Shown: positions 44,501-55,812, counted from the first letter of the stretch. The stretch is DNA of 64,000 nt from Luscinia megarhynchos (GCA_034336665.1 CM067584.1:1922001-1986000), one strand, 5' to 3'. Numbers and translations: made by a program. The notes: a model not told the origin generated them from the letters alone.

Positions 44501-45080
44501 TCCCAGCCCATGAGTAAACTGGATATAGAGGCTGTTGGAGTGGCCTGGAGCATCTGCACTGCATTTCCAGGAAGCTTTTCCAGGCACTCGTATAAATCAC
44601 AGCTCTGCTGCAGGAAAGGCAAGGTATTGTTTCACTGCTGTGACATCAATGCAGGCCACATAAATAATTTTTTATTAAGTGTGCAGTGCCCTGTAAAAAT
44701 ACACCCAGAGCTGAGGATACTGCAGAGCGAATGCAGAGGCTCAGCAGCCCTTCCTGAGCAGGAGAGGGTGGGATGAGAGGAGCCTGCAGGGTGGGGAGAG
44801 GGGTGGCTGGGTCCTTCTCCAGTTCCAGCTCGGATCGGCATGTAATGTATGGCTTAATTTCCTCTCAAATTAGACACTTGATAAAAAAAGTTATTATATC
44901 TGTCAAGTTGCCAGTGCTTTTTATGAGTGTGATAAACTAAGAACCACTGCTTTACAAACCTTGATAGGATGTTTCAGTACCTGGAAAACAATTTTATTGC
45001 AGCCTGGACTACTAACAAATTGCAAATACTGATTAAACCATAAAGTTACAACAACATTAAAAAATAATGAGAGGTTATTG
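44501..45080. promoter_or_regulatory. Candidate conserved non-coding blocks
   Basis: Two AT-rich unique parts (about 44,620-44,710 and 44,840-45,075) around a GC-richer centre. Words include CATAAATAATTTTTTATTAAG, TGTATGGCTTAATTTCC and CTGATTAAACC. A regulatory role is inferred. Confidence 0.4.
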
Positions 45081-45607
45081 CACGGGGGGAAGGCTCTGGA
45101 GCAGCTGATGCAGCTGCCAGGTTTGCTCTGTGCAGGGGAACAGGGCAGCCTGCAGAGAGCAGCTCTCCAGGAGAGATTTCCTGGGGTGTGAGGGGCACGG
45201 GGACAGGACAGGGGACACTGGTGGTGTCTGAGCTCGGCGTTTTCCTCACAGGGGAGATTCAAAGTCCCACCTGGCACGGCCCCTGGGATGCCTCTGCTGT
45301 CCTTGTCCTCGTTCTGCCCCTCGGCAGCACACCCTGCACCTCTCCCTCCCTGCCTGCTCCGTCTAAGGCCCTGCTTAATTAATTCCTGCACCAGGGCTGA
45401 GCTAAAAAACATCCGGGGTCACTGCCAGCCGGGCGGGGTGTGAGGGAACGTGTCTGCTGAGGGATGTGAGGGAAGAGGGGAGATGAGCAAACAGAACAGG
45501 CACAAAGGTGAAAATGGAAGAGGGAAAATGTCCTGGGCAGTAAACAGGGACACTGAGGTGGGCCTGCTCCTTCCTGCTCCCCCTGACCTGAAAAAGGAGC
45601 CCCTTTA
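45081..45607. other. Unique GC-rich spacer
   Basis: No feature is recognised. Confidence 0.5.
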
Positions 45608-45766
45608 TGTCCCCTCATGTCCCCTCATGTCCCCCACACGTCCCCACACGTCCCCTCATGTCCCCACATGTCCCCCACACGTCCCCATATGTCCCCACAC
45701 GTCCCCACACGTCCCCACATGTCCCCACACGTCCCCACACGTTCCCTCATGTCCCCACACGTCCCT
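45608..45766. repeat. 10-bp minisatellite, GTCCCCACAC type
   Basis: About 16 units of GTCCCCACAC with GTCCCCTCAT and GTCCCCCACAC variants, alternating in small blocks. The open frames are artefacts. Confidence 0.94.
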
Positions 45767-46475
45767 TGCTGTCCCAGAGCCCCAAACCCCAAAGACTGCC
45801 AGAGAGGGTCCCTTGCAGCCCAGAGCAGGGAGATGAGGCCGGACCCCCGAGCCCCCTGAGCTGTGCCCAGCCTGCCCTGCCCTTTGAAGGGCTCCCTGCC
45901 CAGCTGTGGCACCTGGTGGTGGCACACACACGGCCGGGCAGGTGGCACCTGCAAACCACGAGCCTGGGAAGGCTCCAGAGCAAAGCTGAGGCTGCCTGGG
46001 ACTGGCAGGGGGAGCCCGTGCTGCTGCTGCTGCTGGAGCTCGGGCACTTGCCGTGCACACCCAGGGCTGGCGTTTTGCTGGGTTTAGGGAAGCAGGCAAG
46101 ACGGATTTGTCTGCGGAGGCTTTGCACCTTCGGCAATTATGTCTGCAGTCTGCAAAACAACAGCAGCAGGGCTGCAGCAGGGAGGGGAAAAAAAATCCTA
46201 TCATGTCAGAATAATGAGATCTGTGATTTCAGCACTTACTGGGTCAGAGACACACGCGGTGTGTTATCTGTAATGCTTCCCTCTGACATTCAGGGAAATT
46301 GTGTTTGTGCAGGGGACACGAGCCAGCGCCTGCCAGGGGCTGCTCTGCCCTGTGCCATGCCCTGGAGCCCCAGGTGGCACCACAGCCCTGCCCCTGCTGT
46401 CCCTGTGCCTTCCCTGGGACATGAGGGGCCGTGTCAGCAGTGTCAGTCCCACTGTGGGCACCGGGAAGGGCTCTG
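45767..46475. other. Unique region
   Basis: GC-rich unique sequence with an AT-richer segment at about 46,120-46,300 (TCTTATCATG-like words). A CTGCTGCTGCTGCTG run lies at about 46,020-46,034. No exon is supported. Confidence 0.45.
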
Positions 46476-47290
46476 GTTGTGCCCTCCAGGATCTCTGTCT
46501 GTGCCCTCCATGGGCTCTGTGCCCTCCAGGATCTCTATTTGTGCCCCTCAATGGGCTCTGTGCCCTCCAGGATCTCTGTCTGTGCCCTCCATGGGCTCTG
46601 TTCTGTCTGTGCCCCCCATAGGCTCTATCTGTGCCCTCCAGGACCTCTGTGCCCTCCATGGCCTCTGTTCTGTCTGTGCCCTCCAGGATCTCTATCTGTG
46701 CACCCCAGGATCTCTATTTGTGCCCCTCAATGGGCTCTGCTCTGTCTGTGCCCTCCAGGATCTCTGTCTGTGCCCTCCATGGGCTCTGTTCTGTCTGTGC
46801 CCCCCATAGGCTCTATCTGTGCCCTCCAGGACCTCTGTGCCCTCCATGGTCCCTGTTCTGTCTGTGCCCTCCAGGACCTCTGTGCTCTCCATGGTCCCTG
46901 CTCTGTCTGTGCCCTCCAGGACCTCTGTGCTCTCCATGGTCCCTGCTCTGTCTGTGCCCTCCAGGATTTCTGTTCTGGTTGTGCTCTCCATGGGCTCTAT
47001 CTGTGCACCCCAGGATCTCTATTTGTGCCCCTCAATGGGCTCTGTGCCCTCCAGGATCTCTGTCTGTGCCCTCCATGGGCTCTGTTCTGTCTGTGCCCCC
47101 CATAGGATCTGTCTGTGCCCTCCAGGACCTCTGTGCTCTCCATGGTCCCTGTTCTGTCTGTGCCCTCCAGGATTTCTGTTCTGGTTGTGCTCTCCATGGG
47201 CTCTATCTGTGCACCCCAGGATCTCTATTTGTGCCCCTCCATGGTCTCTGTTCTGTCTGTGCCCTCCAGGGTCTCTGTCCGTGCCCCCTG
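46476..47290. repeat. ~22-30 bp minisatellite with higher-order structure, TCTGTCTGTGCCCTCCA type
   Basis: Monomers join CTCTGTCTGTGCCCTCCA to TGGG, GGAT, TGGT or GGAC endings. Larger blocks recur: GCCCCCCATAGG at 46,611, 46,799 and 47,094, and TTCTGGTTGTGC at 46,973 and 47,179. This gives spacings of 188, 295 and 206 bp and shows recent multi-unit duplication. Leu/Cys/Pro/Val-rich frames of 224-240 codons are artefacts. Confidence 0.94.
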
Positions 47291-48540
47291 TTTGCTATCC
47301 CCACACCTCCACGGTTCAGGTTTCACCCCAAGGCTCACCAGGGTGCAGAATGAGGGGTGGGACAGTGCCAAGGGACCCCAGCCCGGCCCCGCTGCCAGGA
47401 GAGGGGCAGGGGTGGGCAGCACAGCTGGACACACAAAACACAGCCCCAGGTGGGCAGGGCTGTCCTGACACGGGCTCTCAAGGAGAAAAAACAGCGTTTT
47501 CTCACAACCTGGAAACGCTCCACAGGCATTTCTGAAGTTTTAGAGGAGCAACTTAAAACCAGAGGAATTCCTTTCCCTCCCTCTCCCTGCAGAAACCCAG
47601 AGCAGTGAAACTCAAAACATTTTGCTTCACCAATTAAAATCTGATGTTTTCGTCCAAACCAGCTTGTTTTCTAGCAGAATACAGTTCTTATGACCAAAAT
47701 CTATTTTCTGGTAAAAAGCAAGAAAGAGGAGCTGAGGGGCTGTGGGAGGGGGCTGTGCCCTGGGCACAACCTCCTGGGAGGGTTCCCAGACCCTGGGAGC
47801 ACTCATGGCCACTGGCACTGGCCAAACCATCCCTCAGGAACCCTTCCCCAAAACAGAACATCATTTTCTATGAACCATCAGAGCCCTCAAAGGATGAGAG
47901 GCCTTGCACTGGGAGTCACAGGGTAATTCACAGAGAGGTGAATTTCTCCTTTCTCCCCACCATCCAGGGTCTCATTAAAGCTTTTTTTTTGTTCCCCCCT
48001 CTGTCTGGTGGAGGAAGAGAGCCCTGTCCTGATTAACAGGATCTCCTTTTCCAGCTGTTTGAGGCACAGACCTGCTCCATTCCCCAGATAAACCCCCCAG
48101 TGTGGGAGAGGCAATTCCAGCCCAAGGGCAGCTCTGGGTTTTGCCAAGAGCTCCTACATTTCCAGTTTTCCTTGAGGGCTTTCATTACAGGCCACAGAGC
48201 TTTCACAGGCAGGGTCTGGAGTTTGTCTTGGACTCCATCTGCAAATGTGGGGATGGTTCCTGTGCGAGCCAGGAGGAGGAGGAGGAGGAAGCAGAGAAGG
48301 GATGTGTGTGTGTGTGTGGCTGCATCCCAGGGTCACCCCCTCATTCCTCTTCTCCCAGGGGCCTCCCAGAGAGAGCAGATGGGAAAACCACCCCAAAGAG
48401 ACCCTGCTGGAAGGATTGCTGTGCCATTTTTGCCACTGTCAGGCTGGAGCCGTGGGCCCTGGCTGGGTGGTCACAGAACCCTCCACCACCACAGCAAGGC
48501 TCACAAACCCCTCCCCAGGCAGCAGGAAGGGAGTTCCACT
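47291..48540. other. Unique region without recognised gene
   Basis: Mostly GC-moderate. Bases about 47,605-47,710 are AT-rich with TTTTGCTTCACCAATTAAAATC-like texture. A short (GT)n lies at about 48,303-48,318. No exon is supported. Confidence 0.45.
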
Positions 48541-48547
48541 CATGGCA

Positions 48548-48653
48548 TTGCCATGGAATGGTTTGGGGTGGAGGGGACCTTGAAAAACATCTCACTGCAA
48601 ACCCCCTGCCACCTTCACCAGACCTCCCATCCAACCTGGCCTTCATTGCCATG
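48548..48653 (-). mobile_element. CR1-type LINE 3'-end remnant
   Basis: The plus strand reads GAATGGTTTGGGGTGGAGGGGACCTTGAAAAACATC, then an AACCCCCTGCCACCTTCACCAGACC stretch and CATCCAACCTGGCCTT. This is the familiar antisense sequence of the avian CR1 3' region. The 3' end lies at the left, so the element is on the minus strand. About 106 bp remain, the terminal octamer repeats are lost and there is no coding sequence. Confidence 0.8.
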
Positions 48654-48879
48654 AAAAACCCTCAAAAAACAGGAAAGATGATTGTTTTAGGCACTAAAAA
48701 ACATGATTGTTTTAGGCACTCAGGAACAGGCAGAACCTGCCCAAACCCACCAGTTCCAAGAGGATTCCTCTCCCCAGGGCACTGGGGCTGTGCCCAGAGC
48801 CCACCCTGGTTCTGGGAAGGGCACAGTGGCCTCTGCCCGTGCCCACAGCCATGTCTGAGGGGGATGGAATCACCTCACA
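48654..48879. other. Unique spacer
   Basis: Contains a 22-bp tandem duplication around GATTGTTTTAGGCACT at about 48,678-48,720, just beyond the CR1 remnant. Nothing else is recognised. Confidence 0.6.
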
Positions 48880-49060
48880 GCGCTCCTGCCCGGCCAGCTG
48901 CTGATCTTCTGGGCAATTATTTGGAAGTAATGAAAGTGAATGCATGACATTTAAAAAAGAAACTCCGCTGTCAGCAGGAAAGCTGCCACATTCCTCCCGC
49001 ACCTCAGAGAATACGCTTAGCTTGAAATAATGTTCATTTTAGCAGAGTTGTAAATTACAA
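48880..49060. promoter_or_regulatory. Small AT-rich candidate element
   Basis: Unique sequence with GGGCAATTATTTGGAAGTAATG and TTGAAATAATGTTCATTTTAGC words. Enhancer-like by texture. Confidence 0.33.
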
Positions 49061-49539
49061 GTGTGCTGGGCTCTTGTGGGATTTATTACCATTTGGAAAG
49101 GGGTTAGAGGCCTCGTGCTGTTGCTGCTGCATCTGGTGCAGGCTGCAGAGCAGAGCTGGGAGGAGAAGGAAAGCACCTTTTACAGCCCATCCCCTGTGGC
49201 TTGTATTGCCAGGCTCACACACCCCCCAGCGCCAGCAGCGAGGAGGAAGGATTGCACAATTCTTTTTTTCCCAGCTGCTCATCGCTATTGATCCGTGGTT
49301 ATTAATACCCAGTGACCCCACCTCGCTGGGCTGAGCAGGCAGCCAGGCTCTGGACCTGGTGCTGGGCACGTTCTGCTGGGACAGCTCTTTAATTTTCTCA
49401 GGTTTATGTTCTTTTTTTTTTTTTTTTTTAAATTTTTTTTTTTTCATTGCAGGTGTTTCATAAAAATGCAGCCACGGACCTGGCAGGAAGCAATAAGCTT
49501 CAGCTTCCTCTGCATGAACCAAAGGGATTTCTGCCTCCC
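49061..49539. other. Unique spacer with long T-tracts
   Basis: GC-moderate sequence with two oligo-T tracts at about 49,412-49,445 (roughly 20 and 12 T). These could be the minus-strand A-tail of a retroposed copy, but no adjacent body is recognised. Confidence 0.5.
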
Positions 49540-49725
49540 TCCTGGCAAGGATGGAGTTGTGCTAATGTAAGATTAATGCTCTGCAACCCTGACCCTGCTG
49601 TCTTTGGTGTGTAAATGCTGAAGGGTCACCTTTAGTCCACGCCATTAGTGATTAATTAATCCCAGTGTTTATTTGATCCATCCCCCTCAGTGAGAATTTC
49701 TGCACTAACGCTTTTGGATTCCTTT
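49540..49725. promoter_or_regulatory. Small AT-rich candidate element
   Basis: Unique sequence with GCTAATGTAAGATTAATGC and CATTAGTGATTAATTAATCCC. These are dense homeodomain-type cores. A regulatory role is inferred. Confidence 0.37.
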
Positions 49726-50400
49726 TGCTCTCCCCTGTTTGCACTGCTCCCCAGCAGAGCTGTGCACTTCCATGCCCCAAAGGCAGCAGGACTCTGCTCC
49801 TGGCTCCCAGCTGCTCGTCCCTGGGACGGAGCCCGGACCAGGAACACAAGCACAGGTCCCCAGGGACAGCCAGGAGGAGGAGGAGGGGGCCAGGGCAGCC
49901 TTTTGAACCACATCAAAGCCCAGCAGACAGCGAAATGGAAGCATCAGGGCTGCGTTGCCGAATTCCTCACGACTTTCTGTGCCAGCTAATACACCAGAGA
50001 TTGATTTTTCAACTTTTTACCAAACTGGCTTTTCCCTGAGGAGGGGGGCTGTTGGCTGAGGAAAGCTCATGTGGGGAGCACTGGAAAGAAGCAATGTTGA
50101 GGGAGGTGGGGGGAGCTCTGGGGTGTTTAATTTCTGCAGGGATGAGGCAGCAGCACCCCTGTCCTGTCCTGTCCTGTCCTGTCCTGTCCTGAGGGAGCAA
50201 GGCCAGGCTATGCCAGCAGGGCTGAGGCCACAGGGGCTCACAGGGGCTGTGGAACTGTCGCCTCCTGAGGCTTCCAGAGCTCTAGGTACGTTTGTACCAC
50301 CAGTACAAACATCCTCAGTGCTGTGCATGGGCTGGGGAGGCTCGGAGGCCAAGGTGGGAGCATCGACCTCAGCGAGAGCTCCAGCTCATCAACAACCTCC
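49726..50400. other. Unique spacer with short (TCCTG)n
   Basis: Contains seven copies of the pentamer TCCTG at about 50,159-50,192. Otherwise it is GC-rich unique sequence with no gene recognised. Confidence 0.55.
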
Positions 50401-50640
50401 CAGCACAGGGATGGGATTTTCTCAGATCCTGAGCTCTCCTCCCCATATGTTTATCTCTGTGAATCCCATTAATCATGTTCTGTGCCTGGACAGTTTATAA
50501 CACCACATCCATCCTCTAAGAGCTGTTATCCTACACTCCGAAGATCTGTCAGATAAATAGCCAGGTCAGCTGCAGCTGTTCCAATATCCTGAAGAAATCA
50601 GATTTATCATTTTAGATTAAAAAAAAAGCCCCATACAAGA
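50401..50640. promoter_or_regulatory. AT-richer candidate conserved non-coding block
   Basis: Unique sequence with CCCATTAATCATG, CAGTTTATAACACC, GTCAGATAAATAGCC and CAGATTTATCATTTTAGATT. The texture resembles the other enhancer-like islands. Confidence 0.37.
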
Positions 50641-51420
50641 ACATGCCCCAGAAGATCCCCCACCCTCCTGCTGGCTGGGAACCTGTGTGTCTTGGCCCTG
50701 CAGGTCCTGCTGCTGCTGCCTTCCATCTGCAGCCCGTGATAAATGGCTGCAGGGTGCCAGGTACAGTTCAACGGGGAAAAATCCCAACATGTGACCGAGG
50801 CATCTCCTCACAAGTCATCAATCTAAGAGGAGCCCGGTGCCAGGACAAGGCTCTCACTCACTCCATCCTCACCCGGCCCAGAGGCAGGGGAGGAGGAAGG
50901 GAGGCTCTGCCATTTTCCACTCACACCAAAAATGCTCCCGGGCCATTAACCCTCTGTGCCCTGCAGCCCCACGGCTCTCACAGGGGCTGACACCCCCAGC
51001 ACTGACCATGGTGGTGGTGATGCTCAGCCTCTGTCCCCTACAGGCCCTGTTAACCCTTTCATCCACACAGAAATGGTCTAACACCCCCTGGCAGGGATTT
51101 AATGAGCAAATCAGAGAGCTCCAGGCACATCCCTGAGCAGCAGAGCCCTGCTGGCTCCCTGGGGCTGGTGCCCGTGGCTGTGGGGATGCCCTGGGCTCTG
51201 CAGCTGCAGAAAACACAGCAGGGCCCTTCAGGCGTCCCTCCACACTCCCCTCAGGCTCACGCTGTGATCCCAGGTCCCCAGAGTCCCACCGGTGCCAGCA
51301 GTGGCTGTGGTTGTTGTGTCCCTCTCTGCCTGGTGGCCCTGGTGGCACCAGGCTCTCTCTGGGGAGCCCAGTGTCCTGCCAAGGTGCCTCCACTCCCCTC
51401 TGCACCAGCCTCATCCCTGA
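50641..51420. other. GC-rich unique spacer
   Basis: No gene, array or mobile element is recognised. Confidence 0.5.
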
Positions 51421-51830
51421 GCCGCGTGCCTGGTGCCAAATTGAGTTGTAGCCGTGAATTATTTAGAAGCATCAGTGGAATATTGTTGTATCAGGAACGC
51501 AGACTATCAGTTTGTGGCCTTGGGGCTGCCTCAGTTACACACTCCATCACTATTTTCTCTCATGAATAATGTAGGAGTGGAATTACTCTGCATGTAGAGA
51601 ATTCATACCCTGAGAAAACAAGGTTGCTCCAAAATTAATTTTCCGTACTAAAAGAGCGACAGAAAATCAATTAATCGCATATTATTCTATACGGAGACAG
51701 AGTAAGGGAAACAGGGAAAATGGCTGTAGCTATACATCAGCAAGCGCTGTATTGGCAGAGAGCTTTGCAGGGAGGTGAGTTACAGCCAGCTACAAAGAAG
51801 GGAAATATATTCTGCCCGAGAGAGCCCTCG
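51421..51830. promoter_or_regulatory. AT-rich candidate conserved non-coding block
   Basis: About 400 bp of unique sequence including GTGAATTATTTAG, CATGAATAATGTAGG, CAAAATTAATTTTCC and AATCAATTAATCGCATATTATTC. It changes to CpG-richer sequence at about 51,830-51,970. A strong candidate by texture; function is inferred. Confidence 0.43.
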
Positions 51831-52071
51831 AACATCAGACTCGGCTCACACGCAGCCAGCTGGGCGCTGCTGCCGGCGAGGAGGAGCTCGCAGCTCGCAG
51901 CCCTGCCTTCCTCTGCTCTCGGCTCCTTCCTCTGCGCTGCCGCTAGCGGGCTCAGCTCCCGGAGCTGCTGCTCCAGCGGTGCCCAGATGCTGAGCTGAGC
52001 ATCCCCGGGATGCAGGGCAGGGATGCTCCGGCCAGGACGGGGACGTCTGGCTCTGCAGGAACTACCAGCAG
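51831..52071. other. CpG-moderate unique sequence
   Basis: GC-rich, with CpG-containing GCTGCCGGCGAGGAGG and CTGCCGCTAGCGGGC words. Too small for a confident CpG island, and no exon is seen. Confidence 0.4.
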
Positions 52072-52340
52072 GAGTTCAGAAAGCTCATCTGAGTTTAGAG
52101 AGCTCATCTGAATTTGGAAAGCTCATCTGAGTTTAGAGAGCTCATCTGAGTGAAGAGAGCTCATCTGAGTTTAGAGAGCTCATCTGAGTTTGGAAAGCTC
52201 ATCTGAATTCAGAAAGCTCATCTGAGTTTAGAAAGCTCATCTGAGTTCGGACAGCTCATCTGAGTTTAGAGAGCTCATCTGAGTTTAGAGAGCCCATCTG
52301 AATTTGGAAAGCTCATCTGAGTTCAGAAAGCCCATCAGAA
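52072..52340. repeat. 20-bp minisatellite, AGCTCATCTGAGTTTAGAGA type
   Basis: About 13 units of 20 bp with TTTAGAGA, TTTGGAAA, TTCAGAAA and TGAAGAGA variants. It lies about 300 bp upstream of the plus-strand LTR. Confidence 0.95.
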
Positions 52341-52643
52341 TGAAGCTGGGGCTGGGAAGCCTGGGGATGGAGCTCAGCCCCGGGGTTGGAGGGTGCAGGA
52401 GCCCCAGAGCTCTCCACTCCAGGGCACATCCCACGATCCCAAATCTGCTCCTGCCCCTGGCACTGATTTCCCACTCTGCTGCTGTCAACAGCACTTTGTT
52501 TTCAGCTCTTTAACTCAAGTAGTAGCCAGCCATTGTAGACCAGAGCTGAGAGACTTAAATAATATTTCAAATTGCTTTGAATCTCGCAGCAGAGCATCGC
52601 TCCTCAAAGCACTTCTGAAAAGGAGGGAGTGCTGTGAAACTGG
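52341..52643. other. Unique sequence between minisatellite and LTR
   Basis: GC-moderate left half. The right half (52,530-52,640) is AT-richer with CTTAAATAATATTTC. No gene was recognised. Confidence 0.45.
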
Positions 52644-53029
52644 TGCAGATTCATGTGGACACTGCTGAAGGCTCGTGGAAAAATCTAACTCGAATTTTGT
52701 TGGCTTTCTCAGCTCCAGCTCAGATCTTTCCCAAGCTAGGAACTTTTCTCAGAGACAAACAAGAGAAGGGAGAATGAAGAACACAAATAAACACCTGGTG
52801 TTGACCACCGAGTGTCTTGTGATGTTTTGCACAAAGCATGCTTTCAAAGAGGTGTTGCCTTCTTGAACCAATGAGCCTTTTCTACTTTGGCACGATCTAT
52901 CCTATATAAGTGCGGTGCTTTTCAGTAAATCGCTTCTTGCTGCTTTGAAGAAGTCCTGTGTGTGTTCCTGCATTATTCACTGTTCCTAATCACGCAGCAA
53001 GAGATTCAGGCACAGCTCTAGATCGTGCA
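52644..53029 (+). mobile_element. Solo endogenous retrovirus LTR, same family as the one at 8.0 kb
   Basis: It has the order expected of an LTR: a U3-like region, CCAAT box (CCAATGAGC, 52,868-52,876), TATATAA (52,903-52,909), AGTAAA poly(A)-type signal (52,924-52,929), then a U5-like region. It shares TGGCTTTCTCAG, TTTCCCAAGCTAG, AATAAACACCTGG and CCAATGAGC with the minus-strand LTR at 7,969-8,305, in the same order, and the 21-bp TATA-to-poly(A) spacing is also the same. No primer-binding site or retroviral coding sequence follows, so it is probably a solo LTR. The exact ends are uncertain; the left end is set by aligning CATGTGG in both copies. Confidence 0.75.
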
Positions 53030-53249
53030 CGGAACCGCCACAGACAGAGCAAACATCCTGCACCTCTTCTCTGAGCTGCTTCCCTGCTGCTTCCCCTCTG
53101 CCCAGGCAACCCCAGGCTCTGCTGCCATCACAGCAGCGCAGGTTCCTCAGTGGAGTTTGGTTTATTTCTGCTCTTCAACACTTCAGAGTGGCTCCAGCAG
53201 CCACAGAAATGCCCGTGGAAAGGCTGAACCACGCCGTGACCTGTATCTG
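53030..53249. other. Unique spacer
   Basis: GC-moderate unique sequence. Nothing is recognised. Confidence 0.5.
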
Positions 53250-53720
53250 TCCCACTGCTTCATTAGCTTTGATTAATAACACTCACTGGCTTAACAAATG
53301 TTAGAATAATTACGGGATGAGAAGTTACGAGGCTGACCTCAAAATAACTGGTCAAACATCCACAGCATCTTCAGGAATAAAGCTCAAAAGCAGCTAATCT
53401 GGTCTTACTGCAGTAATTATTTTTCCCCAAGCTCTCAATTCTTCTGTCATCTCCTAGAACTGCTGAGCTTTTAGGGTCATCACACAGTGGAGATCATTTT
53501 TCCAGCAAGGAAAACAGAGATTTCAAAGTGTCCACAACAACAACAACAACTGCAATGGCACGTACAAGTCTTGGGGTTTATTGCAGGGTTATTAACCAGG
53601 ATTGTTTCTAGGCTGAATTTACAGGGATTTTTATTTTTCTTGGCATTATTAGCAGGAAAAACTGAAGAGACAATCCTCTGTACTTGTCCCAACATGTCTT
53701 TTACCATCTCTAGATGTGGC
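53250..53720. promoter_or_regulatory. AT-rich candidate conserved non-coding block
   Basis: Unique sequence with CATTAGCTTTGATTAATAAC, AGAATAATTACGGG, GCTAATCTGG and CAGTAATTATTTTTCC, and a short (AAC)5 run at about 53,535-53,551. Enhancer-like by texture. Confidence 0.4.
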
Positions 53721-53926
53721 TAAAAACCCACCATGGGAACTGAAGGCCAGCAGCAAATGAGAGTGAGTGAAACCCCAGATCTGACACAAGAATTACCTCT
53801 CCTCTCAGTGAAACGGAGGGGGGAGTTTTCTCTCCATTTGTGAAAATCCAAAATATCAACAAGGAGGAAAATAAAGAATGGTATTTTGTATTTAAGCCAA
53901 ACAACCACACATGGCCTGGGTGTAAA
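53721..53926. other. Unique spacer
   Basis: No feature is recognised. Confidence 0.5.
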
Positions 53927-54040
53927 TCATGGGGTTCTTCGGGTTGGGAGTGACCTTACAGCAGTGCCACCCCTGCCATGGCCAGGGACACCTTTCCCTA
54001 CCCCAGGCTGCTCCCAGCCGGGTCCAGCCTGGCCTTGGGA
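53927..54040 (-). mobile_element. CR1-type LINE 3'-end remnant
   Basis: The plus strand shows TCATGGGGTTCTTCGGGTTGGGAGTGACC, a CACCCCTGCCATGGCCAGGGACACC stretch, CCCCAGGCTGCTCCCAGCC and CCAGCCTGGCCTT. These are the ordered blocks of the antisense avian CR1 3' region. The element is on the minus strand with its 3' end at the left, about 114 bp remaining and no coding part. Confidence 0.85.
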
Positions 54041-55200
54041 TCCTCCCCAGCTCAGCTCCTCAGAGCAGTGTGGTTTTTTGCTGCCTTGCAGGACAAGAAG
54101 GGCTCTCTGAGTGCAGGTGTGTGCTGGTGCTGAGCCATGGCTTTGGCTGTGCCTGCAGGAAGGTGCCAGAGGCCTCAGGAGTGACCCAAGGACAGGAGGA
54201 GCTGAGCCCCCTCCTGCTCCCAGCCCCTCAGCCCTGCGGCAGCAGTGATTTATTTATTTATCTGCTGCTCTGCAGGGCCTGGCCAGCGCAGCATCTCGGC
54301 GGGGATGGAAGTGTTTAAGGAGTGTCTGCGAGTCCCCGGCCGCAGAGACATGAAAGGGAAGATGCTGGCTGTGATTTACAGCGTGCTGAGCAGTTTGACA
54401 GTCACACTGTTTGAAACCGCTGTCCTCTGGCTTCCTCCGGGCCCGGGGAGGGAGGAGCAGATTTATGGGATTTATGGGATTTATGGCGCTGCTCCCTCCC
54501 ACCCCTGCCAGATGTGGAGCAGGGAAGGAAGATCTGCTCCAGAGGGTGCACTCGGATCCCAAGCCCTCAGCTCTGCAGATGTTTATTGAGTTATAAATTC
54601 AGTCTTTCACGAGGTTCCTCAGAGCTGCCCTGGTGGCTCTGCTGTCCTGGGATGAGGGACATGGCCCTGCCATGCCTCAGTTCGTGAGGATTAGGGAAGG
54701 TCCCAACATTGCCCACCTGCTTTGCCACTCCTGATTTAGAGCAACTGAACCTTCCCTGTGACTCCCAGCAGCAACAGGCATGGCCAGCGAGGAGGGCAAA
54801 GCCATCTCCCAAAAAACCCTGGGAAACAAGGAGAAGTGTCTCTCTGTCCTTGCTTGCTTTGGCTTTTGGGACTCATAATTTCCCTTCGAGTGTGAAGGAT
54901 GGAAAGTTCCTCGCACACAGGGAAGAGAGGTCAGGTTTGAGGCAACAGCAGGACTCCAGGAGCTGGGATTCTTAATGACAACAACTTTTGGGAAGTCTGC
55001 TGTGTGAGAACTGCCTGCCCCGTGCCCAGCAGCCAGCAGCACCCCACAGGAGCTGCAGCTCTGGAGCTCCCCACGCCGTGCCCGTGTCCTGCAGCAGCCT
55101 GTGCTGGAAACCCCAAATCCCAGCCCACCAGTCCCTCAAGCTTTGATACCGACACTTCAAACACTGCATTACTCTGGCCACCCCCTTTAGACTAAATCTG
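54041..55200. other. Unique region without recognised gene
   Basis: GC-moderate unique sequence with a small GGGATTTAT triplication at about 54,463-54,488. Open frames are short and random-like. Confidence 0.5.
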
Positions 55201-55560
55201 CCCTGGAAAACAAATGACTCTGTTGGGCTGAGAACGCTCCCGCAGCTGACTCTGTAATGAGCTGTTTATTATAGTTCCCATAAGTGAAATCCATTAAGTC
55301 TGACAGAAATGCAGCGAAAGTTTACATTCCGCGTCCGTTTGAGGGCAGTTCGGAATTAAATTTGCCCCTTCCCTCCTCCACCCCAGCAAAGCTGCACACG
55401 ATACTTAAATGAATTTTCCATCATTATTTTCCAGAAGAATAAGGCTGAACTTGAGCGGGCCCTGGATGATTTGGCAAGTTGTCCAACTTGTCTGCTCCGA
55501 GTCTAAATTTTCTCCCTTCCAGTGTCAGTTTTCATGCTCGAAAACTTGAAAGGAAGAAAG
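55201..55560. promoter_or_regulatory. Candidate conserved non-coding block
   Basis: Unique sequence with GAGCTGTTTATTATAGTTCCC, GGAATTAAATTTGCCCC and CTTAAATGAATTTTCCATCATTATTTTCC. The texture resembles the other enhancer-like islands. Confidence 0.37.
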
Positions 55561-55696
55561 GTGGTTTGGGGATGACATGGTTCCTTAAATCTTATGCCTG
55601 AGTGATTGGATGTTTTCTACCCTCCTCTCCAGATTGATCTCGGTGCATTGGGGTTACTGTTACAGCTGGATGGAAAATGGAGTTTCCATTGTATGT
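55561..55696. other. Unique sequence left of the duplicated segment
   Basis: AT-moderate sequence without a recognised feature. It may be part of the same repeat complex as the next entries. Confidence 0.4.
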
Positions 55697-55812
55697 GGAG
55701 TTCTGAGGTTTTGTCCCAAATCTAGACAGCGTCTGTTACTGTGTTTTAACTCAACAATTAATCCTCTTCTTGGGTATCAATTACATTATGACCTTGATAC
55801 AGAACACTGAAG
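55697..55812. repeat. Direct-repeat copy 1 (116 bp) flanking the third LTR
   Basis: Matches 56,545-56,668 in direct orientation with five substitutions that I can count. It lacks an 8-bp piece (AAAACCAG) present in the other copy. Core words include GGAGTTCTGAGGTTTTGTCC and GGGTATCAATTACATTATGACC. The two copies lie about 850 bp apart with LTR-like sequence between them. Confidence 0.93.
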
